This document shows positions 52,610-64,000 of a stretch of 64,000 bases of DNA, piece by piece. Origin of the DNA: Coturnix japonica (Eukaryota; Chordata; Aves; Galliformes; Phasianidae); NCBI RefSeq assembly GCF_001577835.2, contig NC_029518.1:47401640-47465639 (forward strand), given 5' to 3'. The notes under the pieces are model-generated. The model worked only from the letters and a program-made list of their open reading frames with translations. It made no database searches and was not told where the DNA came from. Both the position numbers and the translations under genes were made by a program. Positions within the stretch are counted from its first letter, which is position 1. Every line of letters begins with the position of its first letter.

Positions 52610-53286
52610 CTAAAAAACAAAACAACAGGGGAAAAACAGGTGATACAAATGATTCTCGTTGCTTTTCCATGCTAGTTTTGCAATAAGAAACTTATTAATA
52701 AAAAACGTAATGCTGATTTCTTGATGGTTAGCAAGAAAAGGTAAAATGACTATAAAGCAGGTCAATAACCCAAGTGCTTAATATTGCTTCTCTAACACAC
52801 AATTATTTGAGATGGCAGAGGAAAACTCAGTGAGCAGAACAGGCTTTTCATACTGGCCAAGAATACAAGGAGAATGTTCACTATGTGGGAACAGGATGTG
52901 GCATGAAGGAACATGTCCTAAAGGAGATGTGCCCCTGTCCCAGCTCAGCCCTGCAATAGCTCTGTGATCTTTGCCATATCACTTTAGTTATTTTGACCAT
53001 TTAACATAAGATGCAATGCGCTTGATTTTCAGAAGCTCTAGGCACAAACAATGCTGAATGAATGAATATAAACGGAGATGTTCAATGCTTCTGAGAATTA
53101 GGCTTAAATGTATCTCAGTCTGGGGTCTTGAAAGCAGGACATATTTTCAAGCGATAGCCTCAATACCTTTGTTTCTCCATCTGTAAGGCAGGAACAGTTA
53201 CCTTTTCCAGAAAAGTATTGTGAATCTTAATTTGTTAGTTGTTGTGCAAAATGGCTTTAGATTCCCAAGTGAAATGTATGAAAGCC

Positions 53287-53811
53287 TGTTTTAGTTTCAG
53301 CTGCGACAGAATTACCTTGTTCAGACTGTCTAGTATGATGCTATATTTTGGTTCTAGGAGAAAACCAACGTTGATAACACATTGACATTTATATTTACTG
53401 AAGTGTTCCACAGAGCCAAGGCCATTTGCAGCAAAGGGCCAAAGAAGCTGGGAGGGAACAGAATTAGGACAGCCAACTTAAACTGGCCAAAGGGATATTC
53501 TATACTATATGACATCAAATGGAAGGAGTTTTGAAGGGGGTGAGAGTTCATTTCTCTTCTACTGTTTGTGGGGCTAGCTGGACATTAGTTGGGGGTGCTG
53601 AGCAATTGCTTGTGCGTCACTTGTTACATACATTGATACATACATACATATTTGTTGTAATTATTATTTTCTCTGTTGTGGTAAATATTTCTATGTCAAC
53701 CCACATGTTCTACATTGTTTTTCTTGATTCTCTCCCCCATCCCACTGGGAAGAGGGAGAGTGAATGAACGACTGTGTGGTGCTCAGCTGCCTGCAGGGTT
53801 AAACCACAACA
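53287..53811. mobile_element. Solitary LTR, avian ERVL-like, with 5-bp target duplication
   Basis: A fossil LTR of a family widespread in birds, recognised from its ends: TGTTTTAGTTTCAGCTG at the left and the typical GGGTTAAACCACAACA at the right, with the internal phrase CTCCCCCATCCCACTGGGA. It starts TG, ends CA and is flanked on both sides by AAGCC (53282-53286 and 53812-53816), an intact 5-bp target duplication as used by ERVL-type elements. No internal viral region is present, so it is a solo LTR left by recombination. It is diverged and looks old. Confidence 0.88.
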
Positions 53812-54743
53812 AAGCCAAAGCTATATAAGCCTTTTTCAGCCACTTGTCTTTATTCAGCTGTGAAAGTCCTTATTTTGTCATTTTTTCCGTACACATTTCC
53901 TACACTGCCCCTTCTGAGAAGGTCTGTTCATCCAATTAATGTCAGCAGAAAGAAAAATTACATGTAGCCTGCCCCAACACTTGACATCTAGATCTCAAAG
54001 TGCTGGCAAGCATGAAAATATACATCAGCACAAGCATGTCATGAAATAAACCCCATAATTTCTGAATATACAGCTCATCTATAACTGGCATTATTGGGGT
54101 GTCCAAAAACATCCTGCTATGCCACCCTGGACCCACATTGTGGCTGGAAAAGGTTTTGGCTTGTGTTGGCCGTGACCTGCCATTAAATGTTATATGGGTG
54201 CATATAATTCTGGGGGGCGATGGAGGGCTGGACTGGTGAGTCTGTAGTAGTTACAAGAAGAAGGCAGGATGCACATGGGATAGAAATATCCTTGAATGAT
54301 AACAGATTCAAATGAGAGGAAACAGAGTGGGGTACTGAGACTTTAATGAGCATGGAGAAGGAAGAGTTGTTTGGCTGGGAAATGATAAGATGATGGAAGT
54401 GCTCTGGCTCACAGATGTAACATAATTTGAATTGGGTATCTGCTCTGATTTTCAATACATTTGTAATTAATGACTGGCATTTGGAGAATGTCAGGTGGAT
54501 AATACAGCAGTTAGGGGAGCTTTCAATACTTTCATCTTTTAACAACTTCTCCCACTCCCGTCCCTCTAAACAGCATAGAACAGCATCAATGGAATGCATG
54601 GATATTCTACAAGGGGTCAGAGACAGAGGTGCCACTATTAGAGGAGAGGTCTATTGACTGTGCAGTACCTTCAGAGTCCATTAAATGGGACAGACGTCAA
54701 TGCAAGACCTTGTCACAGAGTCATCTAGATCAATCTATGTCCA

Positions 54744-55187
54744 TGACAGGGGGGCAGTAGGCCTGTGGGCCCCCTGACCCCCAAAAATGGGACGGGAAAA
54801 GGGGAAGGGGTAGGGAGATGGGAACTGGGCTCAAGGAAACAAACAGAGCAGCAACAATGATCTAAGGAGGAAAACTTATTTTACTAACTATGATATTGGA
54901 ATGCAAGATAATACAATATAATACAATCTAATTGAAACTGAGACTGATAAATCAAGTAAAATAAGAGAGTTTTCTGAAGACTGAGAAGCCTACTTAGCAA
55001 TTGAAGGCACATGGCTTGGAAGCACACCCACACCCACTGCCAGGCAGTGAGAGAGAGAGCCAATGTCACTTCCATCACGTGTTTCCCTCTCCGACCGTGA
55101 GGTCCTCTGGGACATGTAGTTCTCCTCTGTGCTCCACATGATGTCATGATGTGGAATGCCAATAGCAAAAATTACAAAACCATGACA
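54744..55187. mobile_element. Solitary LTR-like fossil, avian ERV family
   Basis: Starts TGACAGGGGGGCAGTAGGCC and ends ...CAAAACCATGACA, so it has the TG...CA ends of an LTR. The phrase GGGCCCCCTGACCCCCAAAA and the GTCCTCTGGGACATGTAGTT stretch are familiar from avian LTRs. Flanking 5-mers (gtcca and gacct) match at only three of five positions, so the exact ends are uncertain. No internal viral genes lie next to it. Confidence 0.68.
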
Positions 55188-58100
55188 GACCTGAAGATTT
55201 ACTTCTAAGCTTGTGCATCTGGATAATAGAAGTCTCTAGACAGAGAACAATAACTCAGGCATTGCTTCCAAAGCCACACAGCACAAGGCTGCTCAAATGT
55301 CTCCTGCTCTGGCTCCATAGCCTCTTCAGAGGTGCAAACAGAAAATGACAATGACTTTCAAATCCCCAAAACACCCTTGATAACTCTTGTATTGAGTATT
55401 CTTGTGACCCAGTCACTTAGTCTTAACTGCTCTTAACATACACGATGAATGCAGAGCTTCTGAACTGCATTTCACAGCTGAAATGTTTGTCGCTTTAGAT
55501 ACTTCTTGCTGATGTGCTCTTCACTGATGATAACAACTCAACAGCTCGCCAATCAAAAAATAGTTAAAATAATTTCACTAACAGCTGTCTAATCCTGAAT
55601 TCTTTTCTCCTTTCCCTTATTTTGTGGTTATATAATCAAATAGGTCATTATTTTCTTAAATTCTGCCCTTTTTGAAAGGTAAGGAAGAAAAGAGGATAAT
55701 GAGCTATAGCACTGAAGAGTTCACGTACAAAATGCTGTCAAAAAGCACAGTGCAATCACAAGTGAGAGGATTAAAAACAGAGACATGTATCTTTAATGTT
55801 AATGAGTTACAGCAAATGCAGGTCCTACCTGCAAACACCGCAGTTATAAAAATCCACACTTCAGTTCAAGCAGTTCTAGTGAAACTGCCACTTAAAAAAC
55901 CTACTGCAGATTCTTTACACAAAATTCAAGAAAGATTAAAATTCCTTTTCCTACATTTCATCTCCTCCAAAAACCTTAATTTAAAAAACACAATCTTTTG
56001 CAAGCAGGAACACCTACTGTCAAACAGAACCATCTCCAAACACTCTGGAGCTGTAAGCATAAAAAAATGAATCAGATTGATCCTGGACAAAGGCCTATGA
56101 AAGGTGAGTAGGGCTTTCCTAGGTGAGACCCACCAGGAGCAGGACAGCTGCAGAAGGCCAGAAATGCCACATCCTCTATCTTTTTTGCCACTTGATTTCT
56201 AAACAAACTTGGACAGCTGGAAGCAGATGATTACAGAGAAAATAGCATTGATGCATCCTTGTTCTGTTTGCTAAAGATAATGAAATGTTGACCAAGGATG
56301 CCCTCTCTGCTCTGCTTGAAAGGCACATTCATTAAAGTAGTTCTAAAATATGCCCCCTCCTTCACATTTATATATGCGCCAAACGACACATTAGACTAGA
56401 AAGTCACATTAGGAATAGGCAGCATAGCTGAAGTATTGGCTTGACAAACTGAAATTTGATTGAGGACTGCACTTCTCCATTCTAGGAGTGTACTGCAACA
56501 GGTAGCTGAAAGAAGGGATTTTATGCAAATGAAGTGCATTAAGAATGAGTTCTGTAATAATCTTTAGACAAATTAAATTCTTGCTCTTGAAAGCCTAATT
56601 GTATGCTTTATCTTCCAACTAGCAAGTGCTGCTTTTTTTAACACTGTTTTCATCAGTACTTTGCCTAGCCTTTTCTCCTCCTCTAGCTATGCTTTGCAGA
56701 GAACTTTGAAGCTTTTTAAAAGGTGAGAAATTAACTGTTTTGTGTATCTATCCATCCTTGGCAGAACCCATGGCAGTGAGATCTTCCCACTTACTCACCC
56801 AGTCGAAGACTGTCCAGAATTACCCTTAAGACCAGAATCCATAGGGTGCTATTGTTTCCTTCTTTTTCTGAGTTCCCAACCGGATTGTGTTGTTACATAG
56901 CTGTTGCATGTCAAGGTGAGTGAAGCAACCCATCTGCATCTCCTTACTGCCAAGGAGTTTGCGCAACACCTTGGGATTAAAGGCTTTATGGAAATACTCA
57001 ACAAAATAACCTGTGCCCCTTCCTCTTAATTTAAAATCACAACTAATGTATTAATGCTAGAAATCATTACCAGTAGACCTAAAAATATCCACTGTTGTAA
57101 TCAGCACCATTTGTAGTTTAATAGCAGTAATAAAGCTGCTTTTTCTGCATGCTCCTGTTGGAGTAAATTGGAGAACCAGATCAGAAAGTAGTAAAACAAG
57201 AGGCATGATCATGATTTACTTGTTGAGAAACTTCTGTGAAAGGAACAGCTGGCAAGTGAGTATTTATGTGTCAGCTGAAGGATGATACCTTCCACCAAGG
57301 CAGCCTAATCCATAAAGAGAGCAGCAGGATATCAGAACTAGGTGCATAATAAATTGGAATCCTTGAGTGAGTCCAAATCCTTCTTAGAATGAAAGCACTG
57401 GTAGCACTTTTCCTTTTACAAATGAGAAATTATGACTATTAACTGAGACACACTGATGCACAGGATGCACTCCAAGGCAGCCACAGACAACTCATTTATT
57501 ATTATTGTAGGTTGGAGAGAGGAAGAAGTATTCACTGATCTAAACAAAGACTAATATCATATTATGCCACAAAACACACAAGAGTCAGAGATAAGCCTTG
57601 GTAATCAATCAATATAAGAGTGTTGAGATCTTTGAAAAGAACACTAAAACTTCCTTTTCAGTGCTACCTCCCCTTTCTCTTTTCTGTAGATAAATACAGT
57701 GGGCCTGGTATATCTTACTTAACCTGACTTGTATAATTCTATCCATACATGCCTAATGTTGACAGGTTTGTTCTCCCTGTTTCTGACACAGGCAATATAT
57801 ACTACATAATGAAACAGCACTGTCGGTCTGATCTCACCCCTGTGAATGTATTAGTGACAAGGAAGTTATATATAAGTGTTTATCTATAGAATTTCCTCAC
57901 TGAGGCACTTCAGCACCCCAAAAGTGTTACAGATTCATCCTGCACTTTAGGGTCAGGATATCCGTTTTGCAGAAAGGGCAGACAGATGGAAAGCACTGCT
58001 CAAGGTCACACAGGGTAGCTATGGAGGAATGGAGGAACTCATATTATTGCTCAGGTCCAGTCCAGGACATCAGCCTTATTTTCTTTACCTCTGTATAATT

Positions 58101-58941
58101 CAATATGACTGCTTTCAATGCATATCACATACCCAGACATAATTAAAGCACATATAAAGTACAATGTCATATAAGTCACCTCTTTACTGGGATCCCTTAG
58201 TTGGACTTTCTGTTCCTTCAGTGATATGCTCAAGCTCCCTACCCAGCTCCCAGCTGCATGCCCCACATTACGCTTTACAGTCTTTTATAACACAAAGGCA
58301 ACCAACACAGCTCAGCTTCTGTGCACTCAGCTGTAGCTGAGCAAACTGAATGAGCCCCAGTTTACTTTCAACCTCAAGTCCTTATTTCTGCCACAAATCA
58401 CTAGAAAAAAAATGTGCCATTAAGACTGGCAGTATTAGGCAAATTATTTTTCTACATATTTTGTTCAGCTTATTTGCCTCTTACCGGTTAAATCATTTGC
58501 CCTGGAACTCCTTAAACTATCTCTCATTTGCAAAAAGGTTTATCCAGGCAAAGAAGTATTTCCTTGTCTCTTACAATTATCAGTGAAATCAATGTTTATA
58601 GGTATATACACAGATTGATGTGTATTACAAAGATTTAATTTGAATTAATGATTGCTGGCTGTTTATGCAGGTCATGCTGAAGAAGAGCTAGTAAATTCAT
58701 TAAGCCTCATGTATTCCTAGCACAAATGTCACTAAAGAAAGCTTGCAGATGTACTTCAGCAATGGTTTAGAACAATTTTATTCATATGGAAAATAGTATT
58801 CCTCTTCTTGAAAAGCCAGCTCCTTCCATATCACGAGATCAATTACACAGGACTCAAAAGGAAAAAATAATTTGTATCAAGATGCTCTCTAAATCTCTTT
58901 AATTGACTTGAAAAGTTTATCTATAAATTAAATGTGCTGCA

Positions 58942-59322
58942 TCATATTTCAGTGTTTGGCCTTCTCCCACAGCCAGCACTATGGCTTTCACAGAAGGATA
59001 TTTTTGGCATCATGATAGCAAAAGGATTCTCTTTGTAACCTGAAGACATTGGACTTTGAGTCTGTCTCTGGTCCAGGACCGAATATTGCTTGTCCTGGGC
59101 TTGAGGCCAGTGTAATTTGGGGGAAGAAATTCCACATTTGGGAAAATCAAGAATCCATTTTTTGGCAACTTCTTTTTCAAATGGTGGTTCTTTGATGCTA
59201 TTCAGAAATTTAAAATCTTGGAAGTGGTTACTGAAGGAGCTGGATTTATTGGGTGTTGTGCAGGTGAGGTAGCCAAAGGTCACATTTTGGTCTTTCTCAT
59301 GGTAACTGCAACTTATCTGCAA
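58942..59322 (-). other. Unassigned 126-codon open frame in AIG1 intron
   Basis: Reads MQISCSYHEKDQNVTFGYLT at the start and SESHSAG-like CGRRPNTEI at the end, with a mixed, non-repetitive composition (FPKCGISSPKLHWPQAQDKQ). I do not recognise a family, signal peptide, membrane span or domain. It is on the same strand as AIG1 but is not an AIG1 exon. It may be chance, a piece of an old element, or a small retrocopy. Confidence 0.25.
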
Positions 59323-62317
59323 CTTGATTCAGATGGTGAGGGAGGCACTGGCATGTGCTGGAGTGCTGGGAAGTGAGGTGGGTTTGCAGGGAAGGCATGA
59401 GACGGGACCCTGCACTTATTGGGGGACAGAAAGTATGGCTGGAAACCTTGTTAAGAGGATAGTGAGTCTGTGCAGGAGGGTGGGAAAAGACCGACAGAGG
59501 TACATCCCTGCCTGAGCGTCCCCTGGAGCTGCAAAGGAGGCACTTCAGCAACAAGACCAGGGAGCACCCTGAACTAAGGTTTTCTGTCACAAAACCACAT
59601 TGATGTTCCCTTCTTATTTCAGTCTATATGACATTATTTAGGAGAACCACTGCACTTCAAATGCAATTAGTCCTAAATGCTATTGTTCATGTTAAAATAA
59701 TAATTTGATTGATAGTAAAAGCCTATGCACCATAGTAAAAGCAGCAGTGTCAGACAGAAAGGCATTACAAAATCTATAGGCTGACCCTTTAAAACCTGGC
59801 TTGAACCATTGCTCTTGACTTTTGAGACTGGTTACAATAGCACTTCATGCAAAAAGCATTAGGTTAACACTGGATCAGGCAATGTTGCCAAACACACCCT
59901 GGCATAATTAATCAAGAATATTTCAAAACCAGATCACCTCCAAGAGGTTATTGATTTCCTGTCACAACACGTTTTCCTTATGAGGTGCTACAATGCTATG
60001 TATCTGAGATGTGCTGGCATGTATTTTTCAGTGACTAAGGCTTGATCTATCTTCCTGGACTCCTGCCACCAGTGCACTGACATCTGCAACTACTCATGTT
60101 TGACAGTCTCATGTTTGAGCTATGTGGCTTCCAAGTTGGACGGGATTAGTATAGGAGACTTTCTGAATACTTCAAATGTAATTGAAAGCAGATAAATACA
60201 AGGGTCTCAAGAGGGTGGCACACTTTGTACAAATGGTATCACATTAAATCACACATACACATGCTTAGAATGAGAAAGATTGCAGTGTTAACCAGCACAG
60301 CATGCAAGAAAGTGTTTGTCTCTGTTCTAAAATATGTGTAAATCCTGATAATGTCCCATCTTTCAGAACTCCAAATATGCTGCATGGCTGCAGCGTGGTT
60401 TGAACAAGCATGCAGATGTACACATTTGTAGGAGAAGATGAATCTAAGTGGAGACTGGCAGGTGTTTTGCCTTTCCTTTATGCTTGAACTAAGGCACTCA
60501 AAGTCTTCTGCGAGCCATCCCTGCTATATGATAAGAGCTGAAGACAACCGTACATCACATAACCTTAAGATTATACTGTCATTGTATAAAATGTCAGTAA
60601 ATAAGAAATATTTTCTGTTAAAGCAAAATTCAACTGCATTCTTTACACAAAGCATATTTTATTCACCCATTTTTCTTGGTGAATGTGGAATATTTCTCAT
60701 GAATGTCCTCATCTCTAAAAGTATGCTTGTACATTCTGAATACTGAAAGATAGAGGACATAAATAAAACCGATGATAACACCACTGTACAGTTTATCTTT
60801 TACATTTCCCTTCTTTTTCAGATTTTGATCTCTGCAAAAACAAGCAATCTCACTTCAGTGCAGATAATGCAGAGCTCGATACTCTCTTCTAATGGGAAAC
60901 AGACTGCTGTTTCCTGCTGTCAAATGCTGATCTGAGGATGACAATGATCAGAAGCACCAAAGGACTGTTATATCGAACACAGGTGATATCTAAGGGCTGT
61001 AAGACAATCAGGTTGCAGTGGACCTGTGGAACCCACAGTATTAAAGCTATTCGTTTTTCTCTGTTGTCTTGCAAAATCTGGCCTAGCCTCTTCTGTTCAC
61101 TTTAACCTTGATATGTGTGGTTCTGCTTTCTTCCCTCACTGCCTCCAGACAGGCTGCTCTCACTAAATAATCTGCATGCATTTTCTATCTCAGATGTGGA
61201 AAGGGAGGAGCTAGAGATGAGATGCAGTTCTACCAGTTTATAGCATTCTTCCTAGCAAGAAGAGAAACAGACGTGGCACACGTGTAAAGGTCCGTGGTAG
61301 ATGAGGGGAAGAGGCTGCATGTGGACGAGTGGTCCTGCTCAATGTAGTGTGAGAAGTTTTACGGTTTGGTGATAACTGCAGTATTGTGATGCATTCTTCC
61401 AGTATCAGAAATCTAACCCATATTCCCCCTACTGCTACAGGGATTCAAGACAGAACTTCCTTTGCAGCGCCTGCTCATAAGATCATAAAATGAGGCAGCT
61501 GTAAAGTTCTGGTTCTCTGGGATGTAAGCAGGAAAGGAGAACTGAGCTGCCTTGACCTACAGGAAAAGTCCCCACTGTGCACTTCAGAAATTCTTTTTGT
61601 TCAGACCCAAGCTATTTTCTAAGTACAACAGCCCTGTAATTGTTACCATTTTGTAGCTCAGGACCAGAGAGGTGGTAGGAGGGCATCAGTTCTGCTTGCA
61701 GTTTCCTCATAATTAATGATTACACTGCACGTGATTGTATGTTTGAGTTGGAAGTCAATGGGAGAGATGCCTTTCGGGTGGGAATAGACTGGCCAGTCAC
61801 AAGATGCGTGTCATGTTACCTCTAAATTTGTTTTGTTGCAGCTAAAATACAGTGTAAGAACTGTAGAGTAAAGCCTGACAAACACAAATGACTGCTACAG
61901 ATATTTGTTGAAGAGACAGATCAATAAACTTGACATGCCAAACTACTAGTTACACAAGGGTCTTCTAGTGAAGAATAGCACCTGATGGGAAAGGGAAAGC
62001 ACATTTGATTAAGAGCACCCTAGCTTCACAGTAGCAATGTTTTTCATGTGGAGGCCAGTAAGATTGACCTTGCTGCTAATGGAAGGACAAGAGAACCCAA
62101 CTGAGGTGCTGGTGTGGGAACCAGAGTGGCTGGTAGGATAGGCATGGGAGGCGAGATAAAATGACCTGTTGAAAAAAACAGGTTAGTCAAGAAAGGCTGG
62201 TTAAAACCTCCATGTTCAGAACAAGAGCAGCAGCCACAGGCACCTCAGCTGCACAAGCTGAAAGACATACCTGGATCTGCACCGAGCTAGAACAACAAAG
62301 TATGAAGAGTACATGGT

Positions 62318-62885
62318 GGAGAATCACAGCATTGCTCAGGTTGGGAAAGACCCTAAAGATCATCAAGTCCAACCACAACCTGACCGTACTACCCTAACTC
62401 TAACAACCCTCTGCTAAATCATGTCCTTGAGCACCACATCCAAACAGCTCTTAAACACATTCAGGGACAGTGACTCAACCCCCTCCCTAGGGAGCCTATT
62501 CCAGCACTTAACAACCCTTTCGGTAAAGAAGTGTTACCTGATACCCAACCTAAACTTACCCTGGGCAACTTGAGGCCATTTCCCCTCATCCTGTCACCAG
62601 TGAGAAGAGACCAACCCCGCTCTCACTGTAAGCACCTTTCAGATACTGGAAGAGAGCAATAAGGTCTTCCCTCAGCCTCCTTCTTCCCAGATTAAACTGC
62701 CCCGGCTCCTTTAGTCTCTCCTCACAGGGCTGATTTTCCAAGCCCTTCACAAGCCTTGTTGCCCTTCTTTGGATCTGCTCCAGCATCTCAATGTCCTTTC
62801 TGTACTGAGGTGCCCAAAACACAGTACTCAAAGTGAGTCCTCACCAATGCCGAGTACAGGGGCAGGATTCCTTCCCTAGTCTCAC
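62318..62885 (-). mobile_element. CR1 LINE, 5'-truncated
   Basis: Antisense CR1 beginning GAGAATCACAGCATTGCTCA at its 3' end. The ORF2 remnant at 62586-62831 reads [35 protein letters not shown] and [20 protein letters not shown]. It belongs to a different subfamily from the copy at 136-682 (compare [16 protein letters not shown] there). Confidence 0.95.
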
Positions 62886-64000
62886 CTAGGTCTGAAAAGG
62901 TAGACCGAGTTAAGGGCAGTGCAAAGGCATGCACTGAGGAAAATACTTACCTAATGCTGTTGACTTATTATCACTAGCTTCCTGATGTTACACGTTTGTT
63001 TTTTAATCCCACCAGTAAGGATGCTGTTGCTCTAAGCCCTGGGAGCCACTGCCTTCAAGTAGCTAAGTACTGCTTACTAGGGACATGCACATGTGTAATT
63101 CACTTCTGCAAGTATCTGTGTGGGGTCTTGACGCAGTATTATTTTCATCAAAAGCAACAAAATGATTGAATCTGCCCCATTTTACTGGCAACAGCACTTG
63201 ATAAATGGGTTACATGACGTAGGTTGATGTTAGACTATGAACTTTGGTCCTTTTGTTCCTCCTCCTTTGCTGCAGCTACAGCACATTCTTAGTGTGCTAC
63301 TACACACTGCAAAAGTGTTGACTGGTATTAATATTTTAATTACTTGATCTTATAGCCTACAAAACTATGGGGTCTTTTTGTTTAGGAATCTTTTTAGCCC
63401 TAAACCAACTTCTTAAAGTTTTCCATTCTAAAATAAAATTAAAACATAGAGAAAAGATTGGCACATGGATAAAATGGCTAAGACCTGCTGAACTACTACA
63501 GAATGTCTCAAAGCTATACTATGGTACTTTGATAAATCCTAAACTTCAGACAGGAAACTGCAGTACATGCATAACACTGCCTTATTATCTCAGGAATAAG
63601 TTACCATTTTACCATGTTGCCATTTTACTACAAACAAAAAAGCAAAACAAAGCCAAAAAACTCAGACCTTTCAACTAATAGAGGCAAGGAGCACACTGAG
63701 AGCCTAGATAACCCCCAGTCACTATGTGATCTGCAGGGATTACCATAATATAAATCCTTATGATGCAGGTGTATTTCACTTTTATTAACAATTAGAACTT
63801 TAGATTGTCACTATGCTCTATAAAAAATTCCACTTAACCTTTACTTCATTTCTGCAGTAAGGAAAACAAAATATATGTAAAAACACTTTCTCAGCAAAGA
63901 AATGCACAAAGAGAATCCTGTCTACAGCAGAGGAAAAGAAAATCCATGATGGATTTTGTTCTGGAATGTGACTGGGCCCAGCCCACATCACCACACCTCT

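Larger units (their letters stand above)
52610..64000 (-). other. AIG1: AIG1 upstream intron (runs out of window)
   Basis: The exon that should precede His134 (encoding the region like VFWIIYAYDREMIYP... GWLNHGM) was looked for on the minus strand and not found, so the intron seems to run past 64000. It holds two LTR fossils (53287-53811, 54744-55187), one CR1 (62318-62885) and an unassigned 126-codon frame (58942-59322). Confidence 0.75.

Noticed and set aside
52152-52670. A 172-codon minus-strand open frame, the longest near this spot after the GC island frames
   Set aside because: It overlaps the AIG1 exon at 52494-52609 in a different frame. The true frame encodes [12 protein letters not shown], with consensus splice sites, so this long frame is a shadow.
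55672-56070. A 132-codon lysine-rich plus-strand frame
   Set aside because: AT-rich composition with many Lys/Asn/Ile codons, antisense to AIG1, and no recognisable domain.
52610-64000. Search for the preceding AIG1 exon (region before the catalytic histidine)
   Set aside because: No minus-strand match to the YAYDREMIYP...GWLNHGM region was found by eye; the exon is presumed to lie right of the window.

Overview
The window is vertebrate nuclear DNA from a bird, most likely a galliform such as chicken. Evidence: intron-split genes with conserved vertebrate proteins, many 5'-truncated CR1 LINEs of avian type, and avian LTR fossils. The exact species cannot be fixed from the sequence. No prokaryotic features, CRISPR arrays, tRNA or rRNA genes were seen.

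Layout. Three conserved genes appear in the order PEX3 - ADAT2 - AIG1, the same neighbourhood as human chromosome 6q24. PEX3 (minus strand, exons 1-3 only; the rest lies left of base 1) and ADAT2 (plus strand, complete, six coding exons, 172 residues) are head to head. Their start codons are 140 bp apart inside a CpG-rich island (about 5030-5960), so they share a bidirectional promoter. AIG1 (minus strand, last three coding exons only; the 5' part lies right of base 64000) converges on ADAT2. About 28 kb (13.0-41.0 kb) without a recognisable gene separates their 3' ends.

The genes do not form one pathway. PEX3 is the peroxisomal membrane docking receptor for PEX19. ADAT2 is the catalytic half of the tRNA A34-to-inosine deaminase. 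AIG1 is a multipass membrane hydrolase of fatty acid esters of hydroxy fatty acids. In the AIG1 part seen here, the exon at 52494-52609 opens exactly on the catalytic histidine (human His134).

The most notable points are these. (1) ADAT2 intron 3 has a textbook U12-type donor and branch site but no AG where the conserved protein needs the 3' splice site; the implied ends are GT-AT. (2) An L1-clade reverse transcriptase fossil lies at about 20.8-21.5 kb, although bird genomes are dominated by CR1. (3) A very old CR1/L3-type fragment lies in ADAT2 intron 2. (4) Two LTR fossils sit less than 1 kb apart in an AIG1 intron, one with an intact 5-bp target duplication. (5) Two clean inverted repeats lie in otherwise plain intergenic DNA. 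I see no convincing new multi-gene system; the window is mostly an ordinary vertebrate gene neighbourhood.
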